32,087 nt of DNA from Aliarcobacter sp. (GCA_028689025.1 JAQTXA010000022.1:1-32087), one strand, 5' to 3'; shown: positions 1 through 8,660, counted from the stretch's first letter. Program-made: numbers and translations. Notes: generated by a model not told the origin, from the letters alone.

Positions 1-2
1 AA

Positions 3-842
3 GATAAAAAAGATTTAGAGATTAAAAAGAAGTTTTTAAATGAAGCTGATTTAGTTTTTTTATGTTTACCTGATGAGGCTTCAAAAGAGTCTGTAAAATT
101 AATAACTAACAATACAACAAAAGTAATAGATGCAAGTACAGCTCATAGAACAAACCCTGATTGGACTTATGGAATAGCAGAATTAAATCCAACTCAAAGA
201 GAAAAAATAAAAAACTCAACAAGAGTTTGTGTTCCTGGTTGTCATGCAAGTGGATTTATAATGGCAATGAAACCATTAATTGAAAACAATATAGTTTCAA
301 AAAAACAAAAAATAGTTTGTCACTCAATCACAGGTTATAGTGGTGGTGGAAAAGGTTTAATAGATATTTATGAAGCACCTGAAAATAAAGGTAAATATAA
401 AAGCCAAAGACCTTATGCCCTAGCTTTAAGTCATAAACATTTACCAGAGATGAAATATATTTTAGGTTTAGAATCAGCTCCATTTTTTACACCTAGCGTT
501 GGAAACTTTTCTCAAGGTATGTTAGTAATGTCATATCTAATAAAAGATGAATTAGAAAAAAACATATCAAAAAAAGAAGTATTGTCTTTATACAAAGATT
601 ATTATAAAAATGAAGAGTTTGTAAAAATAATTGAAGATGATATTGATTATTTAGATGAAGGTTTTTTAGATGCAATGAAATGTAATAACACAAATAGAAT
701 CGAAATCTCAGTTTATGAATCAAATGATTATATGCTTGTAATCTCAAGACTTGATAATCTTGGAAAAGGAGCTTCAGGAGCTGCAGTTCAAAATATGAAT
801 ATCATGTTAGGACTTGAAGAAAAAGCAGGTTTGAAATCTTAA
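3..842 (+). CDS. argC: N-acetyl-gamma-glutamyl-phosphate reductase, type 2 (5' end outside window)
   Basis: NADPH-dependent reduction of N-acetylglutamyl phosphate to the semialdehyde, third step of arginine synthesis, in the cytoplasm. The reading frame is open from base 3, so the gene starts before the window; 279 residues are visible against about 310 for the family, so only the start of the NADP-binding domain is missing. The catalytic cysteine sits in VPGCHASGF (Cys codon 240-242), preceded by AHRTNPDWTYGIAEL and followed by SGYSGGGKG, all typical of the type 2 (short) ArgC. An ATG at 261 lies after the catalytic cysteine and cannot be the start. A strong hairpin follows the stop. The acetyltransferase at 27804 may act in the same pathway. 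Family assignment is firm; the type 2 label is from motif memory. Confidence 0.93.
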   Translation, partial: DKKDLEIKKKFLNEADLVFLCLPDEASKESVKLITNNTTKVIDASTAHRTNPDWTYGIAELNPTQREKIKNSTRVCVPGCHASGFIMAMKPLIENNIVSKKQKIVCHSITGYSGGGKGLIDIYEAPENKGKYKSQRPYALALSHKHLPEMKYILGLESAPFFTPSVGNFSQGMLVMSYLIKDELEKNISKKEVLSLYKDYYKNEEFVKIIEDDIDYLDEGFLDAMKCNNTNRIEISVYESNDYMLVISRLDNLGKGASGAAVQNMNIMLGLEEKAGLKS

Positions 843-860
843 TTTAAAAATTTGATTATT

Positions 861-902
861 TTTGTTACTAAAAAATTATTTACATTATTTTTTAGTAACA
901 AA
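861..902 (+). terminator. Perfect 15-bp hairpin after argC
   Basis: Arms 861-875 and 888-902 are exact reverse complements (tttgttactaaaaaa and its complement) with a 12-base loop. It lies 19 bases after the argC stop and 54 bases before the next gene. The A-rich left arm and T-rich right arm suit an intrinsic terminator, but there is no U-tract after the stem, so it could instead be a 3'-end stabiliser. Confidence 0.55.
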
Positions 903-956
903 CTGAAGTATATATGCTAATATTCCACCTTTATTTATTAAAGAATAAGGGTTTTG

Positions 957-2558
957 ATGGAACAAGTTATTTTGATGATGTTAGCAACGGGGGTTGTTGC
1001 AGTTATCTTGGGAATTATTTTAAAACGTTTTGATGTTCCACCTATTGTTGGATATATATTATCGGGAATTATTCTTGTAAATATTATTGGTTCTAATTCA
1101 GAAGATTCTCATGTTTTAGATCAAATTGCAGAGTTTGGTATTGTATTTTTAATGTTTACAATCGGGCTTGAAATGAGGCTTGAAAACCTAATCCAAATGC
1201 GAAAACAAGTATTTGTTTATGGTGGACTTCAAGTTGGTTTATCGATTCTATTTTTCACTTTTATTTCTTATTTTTTATTTAGTTTAGATATTAAAACTTC
1301 AATGGTTATTGGAGCTGCATTATCACTTTCATCTACAGCAATCGTACTAAAAATATTAAATGACACAAACAAAATAACAAACTATTATGGCCAAAACTCT
1401 TTGGGAATACTGATTTTCCAAGATTTAGCAGTTATTCCAATTTTATTGGTTTTAACAATTCTATCAAGTAGTGGAAGTTCAGTTAGTAGTTTACTTGTAA
1501 ATATTGTTTTTTCTGGTGTGATATTACTTATTGTAATGGTACTTTTTGGTAAATACTTCTTAAATCATATTTTAAAACTTGTAAGTAAAGCGGATACTCA
1601 CGAGCTTTTTATAATGATAGTTTTAATTATTGCAATAGGTGCAAGTTTTTTAGCTCACTATTTAGGTTTTACTTATTCAATGGGAGCATTTATTGGTGGT
1701 ATGTTAATAGCAGAAACACACTATAAACACCAAGTAGAAGCTGACCTTATTCCATTTAGAGATCTATTTTTAGCACTATTTTTTGTAACTGTTGGAATGC
1801 AAATAGATATACAATTTTTTATCTCAAATATAATAGAAGTTTTTGGATTAACTCTTCTTATTATGTTATTTAAAGGTTTAATTATATTTGGCATTATGTA
1901 CTTTTTTGTTGGAAAAAGAGTAGCTTTTGAAACCTCTCTTACTATTTCACAAGTTGGAGAGTTTTCATTTGTTGTATTTACCTTAGCTACTCAAAATACT
2001 CTTTTAGATGCAAATATAGGACAACTACTTACACTTTCTGTAATAATCTCAATGGTTCTAACTCCCTTTGTTCTTAAAAACATTGGATTTATTACAAATA
2101 GAGTTTTAGAAAAAAAAGATGCTAATAGCGAAATAATAAATATTTCTAAAGAGTCTTTAAAAGAACACGTAATTGTTTGTGGATATGGAAGTTTTGGAAA
2201 ACAGATACTTTTAAATCTAAAAAATGAAAATATTGAACATATTGCAATTATTGATAATTATGAGTTTTTTGAAAATGCTTTAGCTCATGGTGAAAAAGTA
2301 ATTTTTGGAAATCCTGCACAAAAACATATACTTGAAGAAGCAGGCATTTTAAAAGCAAAAGCTGTAATTATTGCTTTGCATGACATTGATAGTATTATAC
2401 TTTTATCCCATACAATTAAAGATATTAACAGCAAAATAAAAATTCTTGCAAAAGTGACAAAAAAGAGTGTTCTTCCCGATAGTATTGATAGTGAAGATTT
2501 TGTTGATATATATGACTGTACTGCTGAAATGTTAGTTGAAAGATCTATGAATCAGTAA
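957..2558 (+). CDS. Cation:proton antiporter of the KefB/CPA2 family with RCK_N domain
   Basis: Predicted inner-membrane K+/H+ or Na+/H+ exchanger of the monovalent cation:proton antiporter-2 family. Residues 1-385 form about 12 hydrophobic segments with family-typical stretches such as VGYILSGIILVN, GAALSLSSTAIVL and QVGEFSFVVF. Residues about 402-530 form a TrkA-N/RCK Rossmann domain beginning HVIVCGYGSFGKQI, which in this family binds nucleotide and gates transport. No RCK_C domain follows, as in KefB/KefC. The start is taken as the ATG at 957, six bases after AAGG (947-950); an in-frame TTG one codon upstream is less likely. 533 residues is ordinary for the family. It appears monocistronic. 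The transported ion and any glutathione gating cannot be told from sequence. Confidence 0.9.
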   Translation: MEQVILMMLATGVVAVILGIILKRFDVPPIVGYILSGIILVNIIGSNSEDSHVLDQIAEFGIVFLMFTIGLEMRLENLIQMRKQVFVYGGLQVGLSILFFTFISYFLFSLDIKTSMVIGAALSLSSTAIVLKILNDTNKITNYYGQNSLGILIFQDLAVIPILLVLTILSSSGSSVSSLLVNIVFSGVILLIVMVLFGKYFLNHILKLVSKADTHELFIMIVLIIAIGASFLAHYLGFTYSMGAFIGGMLIAETHYKHQVEADLIPFRDLFLALFFVTVGMQIDIQFFISNIIEVFGLTLLIMLFKGLIIFGIMYFFVGKRVAFETSLTISQVGEFSFVVFTLATQNTLLDANIGQLLTLSVIISMVLTPFVLKNIGFITNRVLEKKDANSEIINISKESLKEHVIVCGYGSFGKQILLNLKNENIEHIAIIDNYEFFENALAHGEKVIFGNPAQKHILEEAGILKAKAVIIALHDIDSIILLSHTIKDINSKIKILAKVTKKSVLPDSIDSEDFVDIYDCTAEMLVERSMNQ

Positions 2559-2644
2559 AAATAATTTTTTAGTGTAATGTTTCTACTTAGTTTTTACTTA
2601 TACTATTCTGAATTATAGATGCTTTAATAGTAGATTAATAAAAA

Positions 2645-2650
2645 TATAAT
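2645..2650 (+). promoter_or_regulatory. Candidate -10 box (TATAAT) for the diguanylate cyclase gene
   Basis: A consensus TATAAT lies 34 bases upstream of the ATG at 2685, in the short gap after the antiporter gene. No convincing -35 hexamer is visible. That is common in Campylobacterota, but in such AT-rich DNA a chance match is also possible. Confidence 0.35.
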
Positions 2651-2684
2651 AAAATATACCATAATAGAAAAATTGGAAGTATGA

Positions 2685-4646
2685 ATGCAAAGTAACTTTA
2701 TAGTGGGTAATAATAAAAAATATAACTTTAGTGATTTAGTTGATATTGTTGAATTTGAAGAACTACTAAAAAGTTTTTATAAAGCTACTGGTATTCCCAA
2801 CGCCCTTGTAGGAGCAAATGGTGAAATTATTTTTCAAATTGGATGGATTGATGCTTGTGCCTTATTTCATCGAGCTAATAATGAAAGTAGTTCACAATGT
2901 AAAGAGAGTAATGATGAATTAATTCAATGTGTTAGTCATGGAAAAGTTACACGTGCTTTATGTAAAAATGGCTTATATGATTATGCAACTCCCATAATTA
3001 TAGAAGGAGAAGTACTTGCAACTTTATTTTTAGGGCAAGTTTTAAATGAAGCACCAAATATGGAGTTCTTTAAAAAACAAGCTCAAAAGTTTAATTATGA
3101 TGAAGTTAAATATCTTGAAGCAATAAGTTTAGTTCCAATTGTTACTAAAGAAGAGATGGAATCAACTATGGATTGTGTTGTAAAAATGGCACAAATGTTA
3201 GCTAAAACTGGTTTGTCAAAAATACGTGAAATTGCATTAGAACACAATCTTCATCAAACTAACCAACAAAAAATACAATTAAATGATATATTAGATTTTT
3301 CTCCAGTTGCAATTTCTTGGGCAGATGTAAATGGCAATATAGAGTATGTTAATCACAAATTTACAGAATTATTTGGATATACACTTGAAGATATTCCAAC
3401 TATTGAAACTTGGTATAAAAAAGCTTATTCTGATTTAAAATATCAAGAAGATGATATAAAATCTTGGCATGAAGATATTTTATTATCTGGTAAAGAAAAT
3501 AAACCTATGCGTACTTCACAAAGAGAAGTTACTATTTTATGTAAAGATGGCAGTGAACGGCAGGTACTTGTTTATATCTCTTGGTTAGGAGAAAAGTGTT
3601 TAGCAAATTTTAATGATATTACAGCCCATTGGAAAAGTGAATTACGAAATCGTGCACATGATTCTATGTTAGAAATGGTTGCAAAAGATTCTTCTTTATC
3701 TGATATTTTAAATACAATTGTAAAAAATATCGAATTAGAAGATTCAAGTTCATTATGTAGTGTATTATTACTTAGTAAAGATGAAAATCATCTATTAATT
3801 GGTGCATCACCAAGTTTACCTGAATTTTATAATAATGCTATTAATGGCACGGAGATAGGTCTTGGTGTCGGTTCTTGTGGATCTGCTGCTTTTTTAGCAC
3901 AAAGAGTTATTGTTGAAGATATTGTTAATCATGAGTATTGGCAGCCATATAAAGGTTTGGCACAAAAAGCTGGATTGGCTGCTTGTTGGTCTGAACCAAT
4001 TATTTCATCAACTGGGAAAGTTTTAGGTACTTTTGCAATTTATCATAAAAATCCTGCAAGTCCAAATTCAAGTGATATTGAAAGAATAACTTTTGCAGCA
4101 AATTTAGCCGCAATTGCTATAGAAAATAGAAATGCCCGAAATGAATTAGAACATAGAGCATATTCAGATTATTTAACAGGTTTAGCAAATAGACGATATT
4201 TTATTGAACAAGCTGAGTTAGAGTTATCACGATCTAATAGATATGAGACTGAACTCTCTTTAATAATGTTGGATATTGATTTCTTTAAAAAAATCAATGA
4301 CACTTATGGACATAATATTGGAGATTTAGTTCTTCAAAAAATTGCAGATGTTAGTCGTACAATTTTACGAGACATTGATATAATTGGACGAATTGGTGGA
4401 GAAGAGTTTGCAATTTTATTACCACAAACTAGCCTTGAAGATTCAATAAAAGTAGCAGAACGTTTACGAATTGAAATCTCAAATGCATCGGTACTTTTAG
4501 AAAATAGTGAAGTTACTTTTACCTCTTCTTTTGGGGTTGTATCTGCAAGTAAATCAAATATCGATAATTTACTAATAAAAGCAGATAAAGCTCTGTACAA
4601 AGCAAAAGAGAGTGGAAGAAATAGGGTATGTACTTTTAGTGAATAA
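2685..4646 (+). CDS. PocR-PAS-GAF-GGDEF sensor diguanylate cyclase
   Basis: Soluble multi-domain signalling protein predicted to make cyclic di-GMP from two GTP. Residues about 15-175 form a PocR sensory domain (cysteine-rich, with CALFHRANNE and a run ending LATLFLGQVL). Residues about 195-310 are a PAS domain, residues about 325-480 a GAF domain, and residues about 490-653 a GGDEF domain. The active-site signature is intact (GRIGGEEFAILLP), and an RDID I-site sits exactly five residues before GGEEF, so product inhibition is expected. There is no EAL or HD-GYP domain, no transmembrane segment and no signal peptide, so sensing should be cytoplasmic. The start has GGAAG at 2675-2679, five bases before the ATG. 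The 3' end, including the stop, lies inside a terminator hairpin. The ligand is unknown; PocR domains in other proteins are proposed to bind small organics. Confidence 0.92.
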   Translation: MQSNFIVGNNKKYNFSDLVDIVEFEELLKSFYKATGIPNALVGANGEIIFQIGWIDACALFHRANNESSSQCKESNDELIQCVSHGKVTRALCKNGLYDYATPIIIEGEVLATLFLGQVLNEAPNMEFFKKQAQKFNYDEVKYLEAISLVPIVTKEEMESTMDCVVKMAQMLAKTGLSKIREIALEHNLHQTNQQKIQLNDILDFSPVAISWADVNGNIEYVNHKFTELFGYTLEDIPTIETWYKKAYSDLKYQEDDIKSWHEDILLSGKENKPMRTSQREVTILCKDGSERQVLVYISWLGEKCLANFNDITAHWKSELRNRAHDSMLEMVAKDSSLSDILNTIVKNIELEDSSSLCSVLLLSKDENHLLIGASPSLPEFYNNAINGTEIGLGVGSCGSAAFLAQRVIVEDIVNHEYWQPYKGLAQKAGLAACWSEPIISSTGKVLGTFAIYHKNPASPNSSDIERITFAANLAAIAIENRNARNELEHRAYSDYLTGLANRRYFIEQAELELSRSNRYETELSLIMLDIDFFKKINDTYGHNIGDLVLQKIADVSRTILRDIDIIGRIGGEEFAILLPQTSLEDSIKVAERLRIEISNASVLLENSEVTFTSSFGVVSASKSNIDNLLIKADKALYKAKESGRNRVCTFSE

Positions 4647-4658
4647 AAAAGTACATAC
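4626..4658. terminator. Bidirectional terminator hairpin between convergent genes
   Basis: Arms 4626-4637 (gtatgtactttt) and 4647-4658 are perfect complements with a nine-base loop. The TAA of the diguanylate cyclase gene (4644-4646) is in the loop, so the left arm is coding sequence. On the plus strand it is followed by ggaattttta. The minus-strand gene ends at 4667, so the same hairpin can serve both directions. Confidence 0.7.
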
Positions 4659-4666
4659 TGGAATTT

Positions 4667-5236
4667 TTATAAAGATTTATTAATTACTGTTTTATACTCT
4701 TCAGTTCTAATTCGTCTTTCAATCTCTCTTTTTATAGCATTAATTGCATATTTTTTATTTCCACCATGGATAGTTGTTACAAGTTGTGAATTACAGTTTT
4801 CACAAATAAAATCAGTTTTTGCAACATCTGTATATCTTGTATGACAAGAACTCTCATCATAAACTAATACAGAATCACATTTTGGACAATAACATTCAAT
4901 ATTTACTATTTCATTTTTTGTCCATTTCCATCTCCATTTTGCATCATAGATAGAATCTTCCACATATTTTGTAAACTCTTCTTTTGAACCATTTGTGAGT
5001 AACAATAAAAGTTTTATTATAGTAACAAGTGCTAAAACTGAAATAATCAACAACACCCAAATAGGAAGAGAGTATGAAGTTAATAACATATAATAAAGCC
5101 AAATTGTACTATCAATTGATAAAGCTAAAAAATTAGCTACATATTCATGTGATTGAGGAATAAAGAATAAAGCAACACCAGCAATAATAAGTGAAGTAAT
5201 TAGTAAAAGACATATTTTTAATTTTGAGTTTTCTAT
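4667..5236 (-). CDS. Membrane-anchored zinc-ribbon protein, probable ATA start
   Basis: Unrecognised protein of 189 residues if it starts at 5236. Two hydrophobic segments (about residues 8-26 and 53-80) precede a cytoplasmic-type domain with CPKC and CENC pairs about 30 residues apart, which should bind one zinc, and a basic C-terminal helix. The first ATG in the frame (5089) would give 140 residues, lose the first membrane segment and has no good ribosome binding site. The frame stays open for 49 codons upstream, and at 5236 an ATA is preceded by AAAAAAGG (5251-5244) at seven bases; read as Met, the N-terminus is MENSKLKICLLLITS. There is no ATG, GTG or TTG between 5236 and 5089. The gene is convergent with the diguanylate cyclase gene. 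Function unknown. The domain reading is solid; the ATA start is an inference. Confidence 0.7.
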   Translation of the reverse strand: MENSKLKICLLLITSLIIAGVALFFIPQSHEYVANFLALSIDSTIWLYYMLLTSYSLPIWVLLIISVLALVTIIKLLLLLTNGSKEEFTKYVEDSIYDAKWRWKWTKNEIVNIECYCPKCDSVLVYDESSCHTRYTDVAKTDFICENCNSQLVTTIHGGNKKYAINAIKREIERRIRTEEYKTVINKSL

Positions 5237-5378
5237 TTGAATACCTTTTTTAGGTTAAATTTTTCGGAATTATATAGTATGCAGACTAAATTTAAAATTT
5301 TTGACCCCATGAAATTCGCAATTTTTATTAAAGTTTCTTCCTTTGAGGTCAACTTTTAGATGCTAAAAAATTTACTAT

Positions 5379-6557
5379 TTAAGCAATTTTATTTAAAACA
5401 GCTTTCTCTTCAATAGTAAAACATTGATGTGGATACTCTTCATTACGATTTTGAAATGCTAAGATAGCTTTATTAATAACGATACCTTTATCAATATTAA
5501 TAGCTTGTCTTATGGTTTCATTTTTTTGCCAAGCTTCTCTTCCTTCCATTACAGTTGATAAATATACAATCAACGCAGCAGAAATAGAACGAGTTGCACT
5601 CTCCCAAAGGTAACTAGGAGTATGGTCAACTGCATAATAATCAACACGATTGTATTTAAACATAGGTTTTTTAAAGGTTGTTGGTTTTGCAAAAAAGAAA
5701 CCCATTCCCTCATCACAACTTATATCAATAATTAAACTATCAGGTTTCAAACTTGAACTCTCTTCTTGAATGATAAAATTAGTAGGATTTGCAGTATCTT
5801 GAAAAACTCCATTTACGATAATGTCCGATTGACTAATAAGTTCTGAAAGTGGACTAATAGTTCCATCATGTTCTATTACAATCATACGTGGTTCATCGTT
5901 GTTACCTTCTTGAATTCTTACATAATGACAATCAAGTACTTCTTCTCTTACTTCATGGTCAGGTCGTTGTACACAAATGGTAATATCTCTAAATCCATGA
6001 GCTTTTAGGGCATAAACAGCACCACGACTAACAGCTCCAAAACCAAAGATAATAGTTTTACGTTGGTTTCCATAGTGTCCATCTATCCCTTTTAGTTGTA
6101 AGGCATGGATAACTGCACAATATCCAGCCATTTCATTGTTTTTATAAAAAGTGTGTCGGCCAACTTGACCCTCTGGTGACCATACAAACATATCTTCAAA
6201 GGCAATTAGAGTTTGTTTTCTTTTAATGGCAATATCTGTTATCTCTTTTTGTTGTACACAATGCACATAACCCCAAAGTGTTCCCCCTTCACAAAGTTCT
6301 TCTAAATCAGACAAGACAGGTTTATTGATAATTACTGTACCAATATTTGCTAACAAATTATGTCTTGTATCAATTCCCCCAGTTAATGCTGCAATCTCTT
6401 CATCTGGTATACCAAATGGTGCCCCATATCCTTCTTCAAAGATAAGTTGTTTTCGTAAAATTTCGGGAATTCGTAAGAGGTGATTTGGATGAATGGGAAG
6501 CCTTCTTTCATCTATTTTTTTTGAAGTTCCAATAACGCCTATTTTTAATTTTTGCAT
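5379..6557 (-). CDS. Alanine dehydrogenase / transhydrogenase-fold (AlaDH/PNT) oxidoreductase
   Basis: A 392-residue protein of the alanine dehydrogenase/pyridine nucleotide transhydrogenase superfamily, which also holds N5-(carboxyethyl)ornithine synthase. N-terminal substrate-domain signatures are present: DERRLPIHPNHL (Arg18/19), a lysine in VIINKPVL (about Lys79) and a histidine in GYVHCVQQ (about His99). A Rossmann motif, FGFGAVSRGA, spans about residues 171-180. These match the positions of the substrate-binding Arg, Lys and His and the NAD site of alanine dehydrogenase, but the overall sequence is divergent and I cannot fix the substrate. The start ATG has AAGGA eight bases upstream. 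It follows the UPF0316 gene by 24 bases and is probably co-transcribed. Length is slightly above the usual 370. Cytoplasmic. Confidence 0.75.
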   Translation of the reverse strand: MQKLKIGVIGTSKKIDERRLPIHPNHLLRIPEILRKQLIFEEGYGAPFGIPDEEIAALTGGIDTRHNLLANIGTVIINKPVLSDLEELCEGGTLWGYVHCVQQKEITDIAIKRKQTLIAFEDMFVWSPEGQVGRHTFYKNNEMAGYCAVIHALQLKGIDGHYGNQRKTIIFGFGAVSRGAVYALKAHGFRDITICVQRPDHEVREEVLDCHYVRIQEGNNDEPRMIVIEHDGTISPLSELISQSDIIVNGVFQDTANPTNFIIQEESSSLKPDSLIIDISCDEGMGFFFAKPTTFKKPMFKYNRVDYYAVDHTPSYLWESATRSISAALIVYLSTVMEGREAWQKNETIRQAINIDKGIVINKAILAFQNRNEEYPHQCFTIEEKAVLNKIA

Positions 6558-6581
6558 GTTGTATTTCCTTTTTTTAATTTA

Positions 6582-7145
6582 TTATTTAGTTTTTCTCATG
6601 TTCCAAAAGCTACTTTTATTTATAAAATCTGGACCATCGTAAACACTTTTTAAATCAGATATTGTGTATACAGCTTTTTGGTCAAGCTCATTAATAAGGC
6701 GTATAAGTTTTGGAATATTACGTCTTCTTTCAACGATAAATAGGACTTCGACTGCTTTATCTTTGCCCATATCTCCATCTACTGAAACGACTTGATAGCC
6801 TTTTTCTCTTATTTTAAGTGCTAAAATATCACGATTAAATGAGATACAACGAACTAGTTCTTTTCCAATAGCAAAATGACTTTCAATCCACATACCAACA
6901 TAAATACCAGTTGCAAAACCAGCAGAATATGCAAAGGCTAAATGCCATTGGTCAAGATTTTTAAATACCATTCCAGCAGCAACTAGCCAAATGCTGATTT
7001 CAACAAAACCAATCATAGATGATAATAGTTTGTATCCGCGAAATATAACAATAGTACGAAACGTCCCTAAAGATACATCAGCAACTCTTGAAAAGAAAAT
7101 AAGGACTGCTAATAAATAGGGATATTCAACTATGAATTCAGCCAT
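6582..7145 (-). CDS. UPF0316 family membrane protein (DUF5698/DUF2179)
   Basis: Conserved membrane protein of unknown function, 187 residues, close to the family norm. The N-terminal half has three hydrophobic segments (residues about 8-28, 38-60 and 66-86) with the family stretch RVADVSLGTFRTIVIFRG. The C-terminal half, residues about 105-175, is a soluble DUF2179-like domain ending in ISDLKSVYDG. It is the first gene of a likely two-gene minus-strand unit with the AlaDH/PNT-family enzyme. The ribosome binding site is weak (AAGAAA). No reaction is known for the family. The association with a dehydrogenase-fold enzyme is the only local hint and is not enough to assign a role. Confidence 0.82.
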   Translation of the reverse strand: MAEFIVEYPYLLAVLIFFSRVADVSLGTFRTIVIFRGYKLLSSMIGFVEISIWLVAAGMVFKNLDQWHLAFAYSAGFATGIYVGMWIESHFAIGKELVRCISFNRDILALKIREKGYQVVSVDGDMGKDKAVEVLFIVERRRNIPKLIRLINELDQKAVYTISDLKSVYDGPDFINKSSFWNMRKTK

Positions 7146-7522
7146 TTTTATTTCTTAATTTGTTTTTCATTTGATTTCCTTTTATGAAATTTTTTATAGG
7201 CAGAACTTTATTGAGGAAGTATTAGTTCCCAAGATAGCTGTGATTATGTATATTTTTATTGTTAAGTATTTAAGAGTTTTAAAATTAAAATTCTAAGGAC
7301 AAAAGTCAAAGGATAGGATGATTGATTATATGAGTAACAGTTTTTTTCTCTAATTAGAGTTCTTTCTTTTTATAATCAATTCCAGATAGTGTTTCCATTC
7401 TATCACAATAATTTCTATATGCCTAGTTTGTGTTGATTTTAGAATTTTAATTTTTTGTTATAAATGTAGATATTTTGTTATGATAGAATTTTTGAATTCT
7501 GGTTATGGTGTGTAATATTAAT
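7146..7522. other. 377-base stretch without an intact gene
   Basis: No complete open reading frame with a ribosome binding site was found. It should hold the promoter of the UPF0316 gene on its left and the 3' end of the PIN-like gene on its right. Around 7354-7422 on the minus strand there is a short protein-like frame (reading AYRNYCDRMETLSGIDY and a few more residues, then stop) that is closed upstream by a TAG; it may be a remnant of a decayed gene. No convincing terminator or RNA gene was seen. Confidence 0.5.
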
Positions 7523-8599
7523 TTATAATTGCTTTAAAATATTGAGTATATTTTCTGTTTTCCATTCAACACAACAAGAATATTTTTTATCATATTTTAC
7601 ATTTTTTATTAATGTAGAAAAACTTTTTTCTGTAAAAAAATAGTCATAATATGGCAAAGCAGTAGTAATATGTCCTATATCATCAAAGTCATTTACTTTA
7701 AAATTTTGGTTTTTATTCCATCTAATGGTTGAAAACATTTTAGCTCGAATATCAAAAGTAGGAAAATATGTATCCATTTTTTTATTATCAAATAAATTGT
7801 AAATCATATTAATAATAGGTTGAATATCATCCTCAGGTTCATTACCTATTTGTTCTTTAGAATTAGTTTCATTAGTTGCAAAATAACTAAAAGTAAATTT
7901 TATTCTATCTTTATTTGCTGTTAATAAACCAGCTATTTCACTCATATAAACTTTATGTTGAGTTTTGAGTTCATGTTCAAATTCAACTTTTTCCTTATTT
8001 ATTGTATTTACCATATTCTTTGTTGAATTAATTAATATTAATTCTTTTTCTTCATCTAACTTATTACTAACAAGTTGGCTAAAACTGTATTTCCAAATGT
8101 CTTCAAAATATTTTTTTTGTATAAATTCATTATTTTCATTTGATAAAAAAGGTAAGGGTTCAAAATTAATTGCTCCTAAAATATCACATACTTTAGTCCA
8201 AACAAAAATATCTGATTCATAAATAAGATTTTTTCCTTTTAAATTTTCGTATAGGAAATAAAGTAATTCATATTCTATTAGTTCCATTTCAAACATAATT
8301 ATTATATTTTCTGAAAGAAGTTCCATAATTTTTGTTGTTTCATTAAATCTATTTATATCTTTTTGTTTAAAAAGTTCAGAATATAATCTATAACTTAAAG
8401 GACAAATAATTTTCTTCTCTTTAGAAAGTTTGATTAATGTATCATAAATTTCAATTAAATTTTTATCAGTATTTTTTCCCAATGACACATCACATAAATA
8501 ACCCCAATATTTTGTATCAAGATAAATTTTAAATCTATTTTTAATAGATTCTCCAAGTTTTAAACGATGTTCTTTTCTATGTGTTTCAATTGAAAACAA
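7523..8599 (-). CDS. Unrecognised PIN-like nuclease-fold protein
   Basis: I do not recognise a named family. The 358 residues show PIN-like features: an early aspartate after a beta strand (IYLDTKYWG, Asp28), an acidic residue in an N-terminal helix (SYRLYSEL, Glu75), and near the C-terminus DIGHITTALPYYDYFFTEKSF, with Asp307, His310, Asp319 and Glu324. That last pattern resembles the D-x-x-H ... D-x-F-x-T-D/E stretch at the end of PIN-domain proteins. The insert between them (about residues 90-300) is long, helical and lysine/glutamate-rich. PIN domains are metal-dependent RNases, so an RNA-cleaving or defence role is possible but inferred. The start is TTG at 8599 with AAAGGA six bases upstream. 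It is a lone gene between conserved genes, divergent from a TetR gene, with very AT-rich codons suggesting acquisition. Confidence 0.6.
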   Translation of the reverse strand: MFSIETHRKEHRLKLGESIKNRFKIYLDTKYWGYLCDVSLGKNTDKNLIEIYDTLIKLSKEKKIICPLSYRLYSELFKQKDINRFNETTKIMELLSENIIIMFEMELIEYELLYFLYENLKGKNLIYESDIFVWTKVCDILGAINFEPLPFLSNENNEFIQKKYFEDIWKYSFSQLVSNKLDEEKELILINSTKNMVNTINKEKVEFEHELKTQHKVYMSEIAGLLTANKDRIKFTFSYFATNETNSKEQIGNEPEDDIQPIINMIYNLFDNKKMDTYFPTFDIRAKMFSTIRWNKNQNFKVNDFDDIGHITTALPYYDYFFTEKSFSTLIKNVKYDKKYSCCVEWKTENILNILKQL

Positions 8600-8660
8600 A
8601 AACTATCCTTTATAATTCTTTTTTTGATTATTTTATATTAACATACTATCTATGAAATAA

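Noticed and set aside
261..842. argC starting at the ATG at 261
   Set aside because: The frame is open to the window edge and carries ArgC sequence, including the catalytic cysteine, upstream of 261.
5260..5378. TTGACC ... GGTCAA inverted repeat after the AlaDH/PNT-family gene
   Set aside because: Only six paired bases around a loop of more than 35, with no stable inner stem; not enough to call a terminator or operator.
7965..8222. Plus-strand 85-residue frame inside the PIN-like gene
   Set aside because: Low-complexity Ser/Phe-rich shadow of the minus-strand coding sequence with no ribosome binding site.
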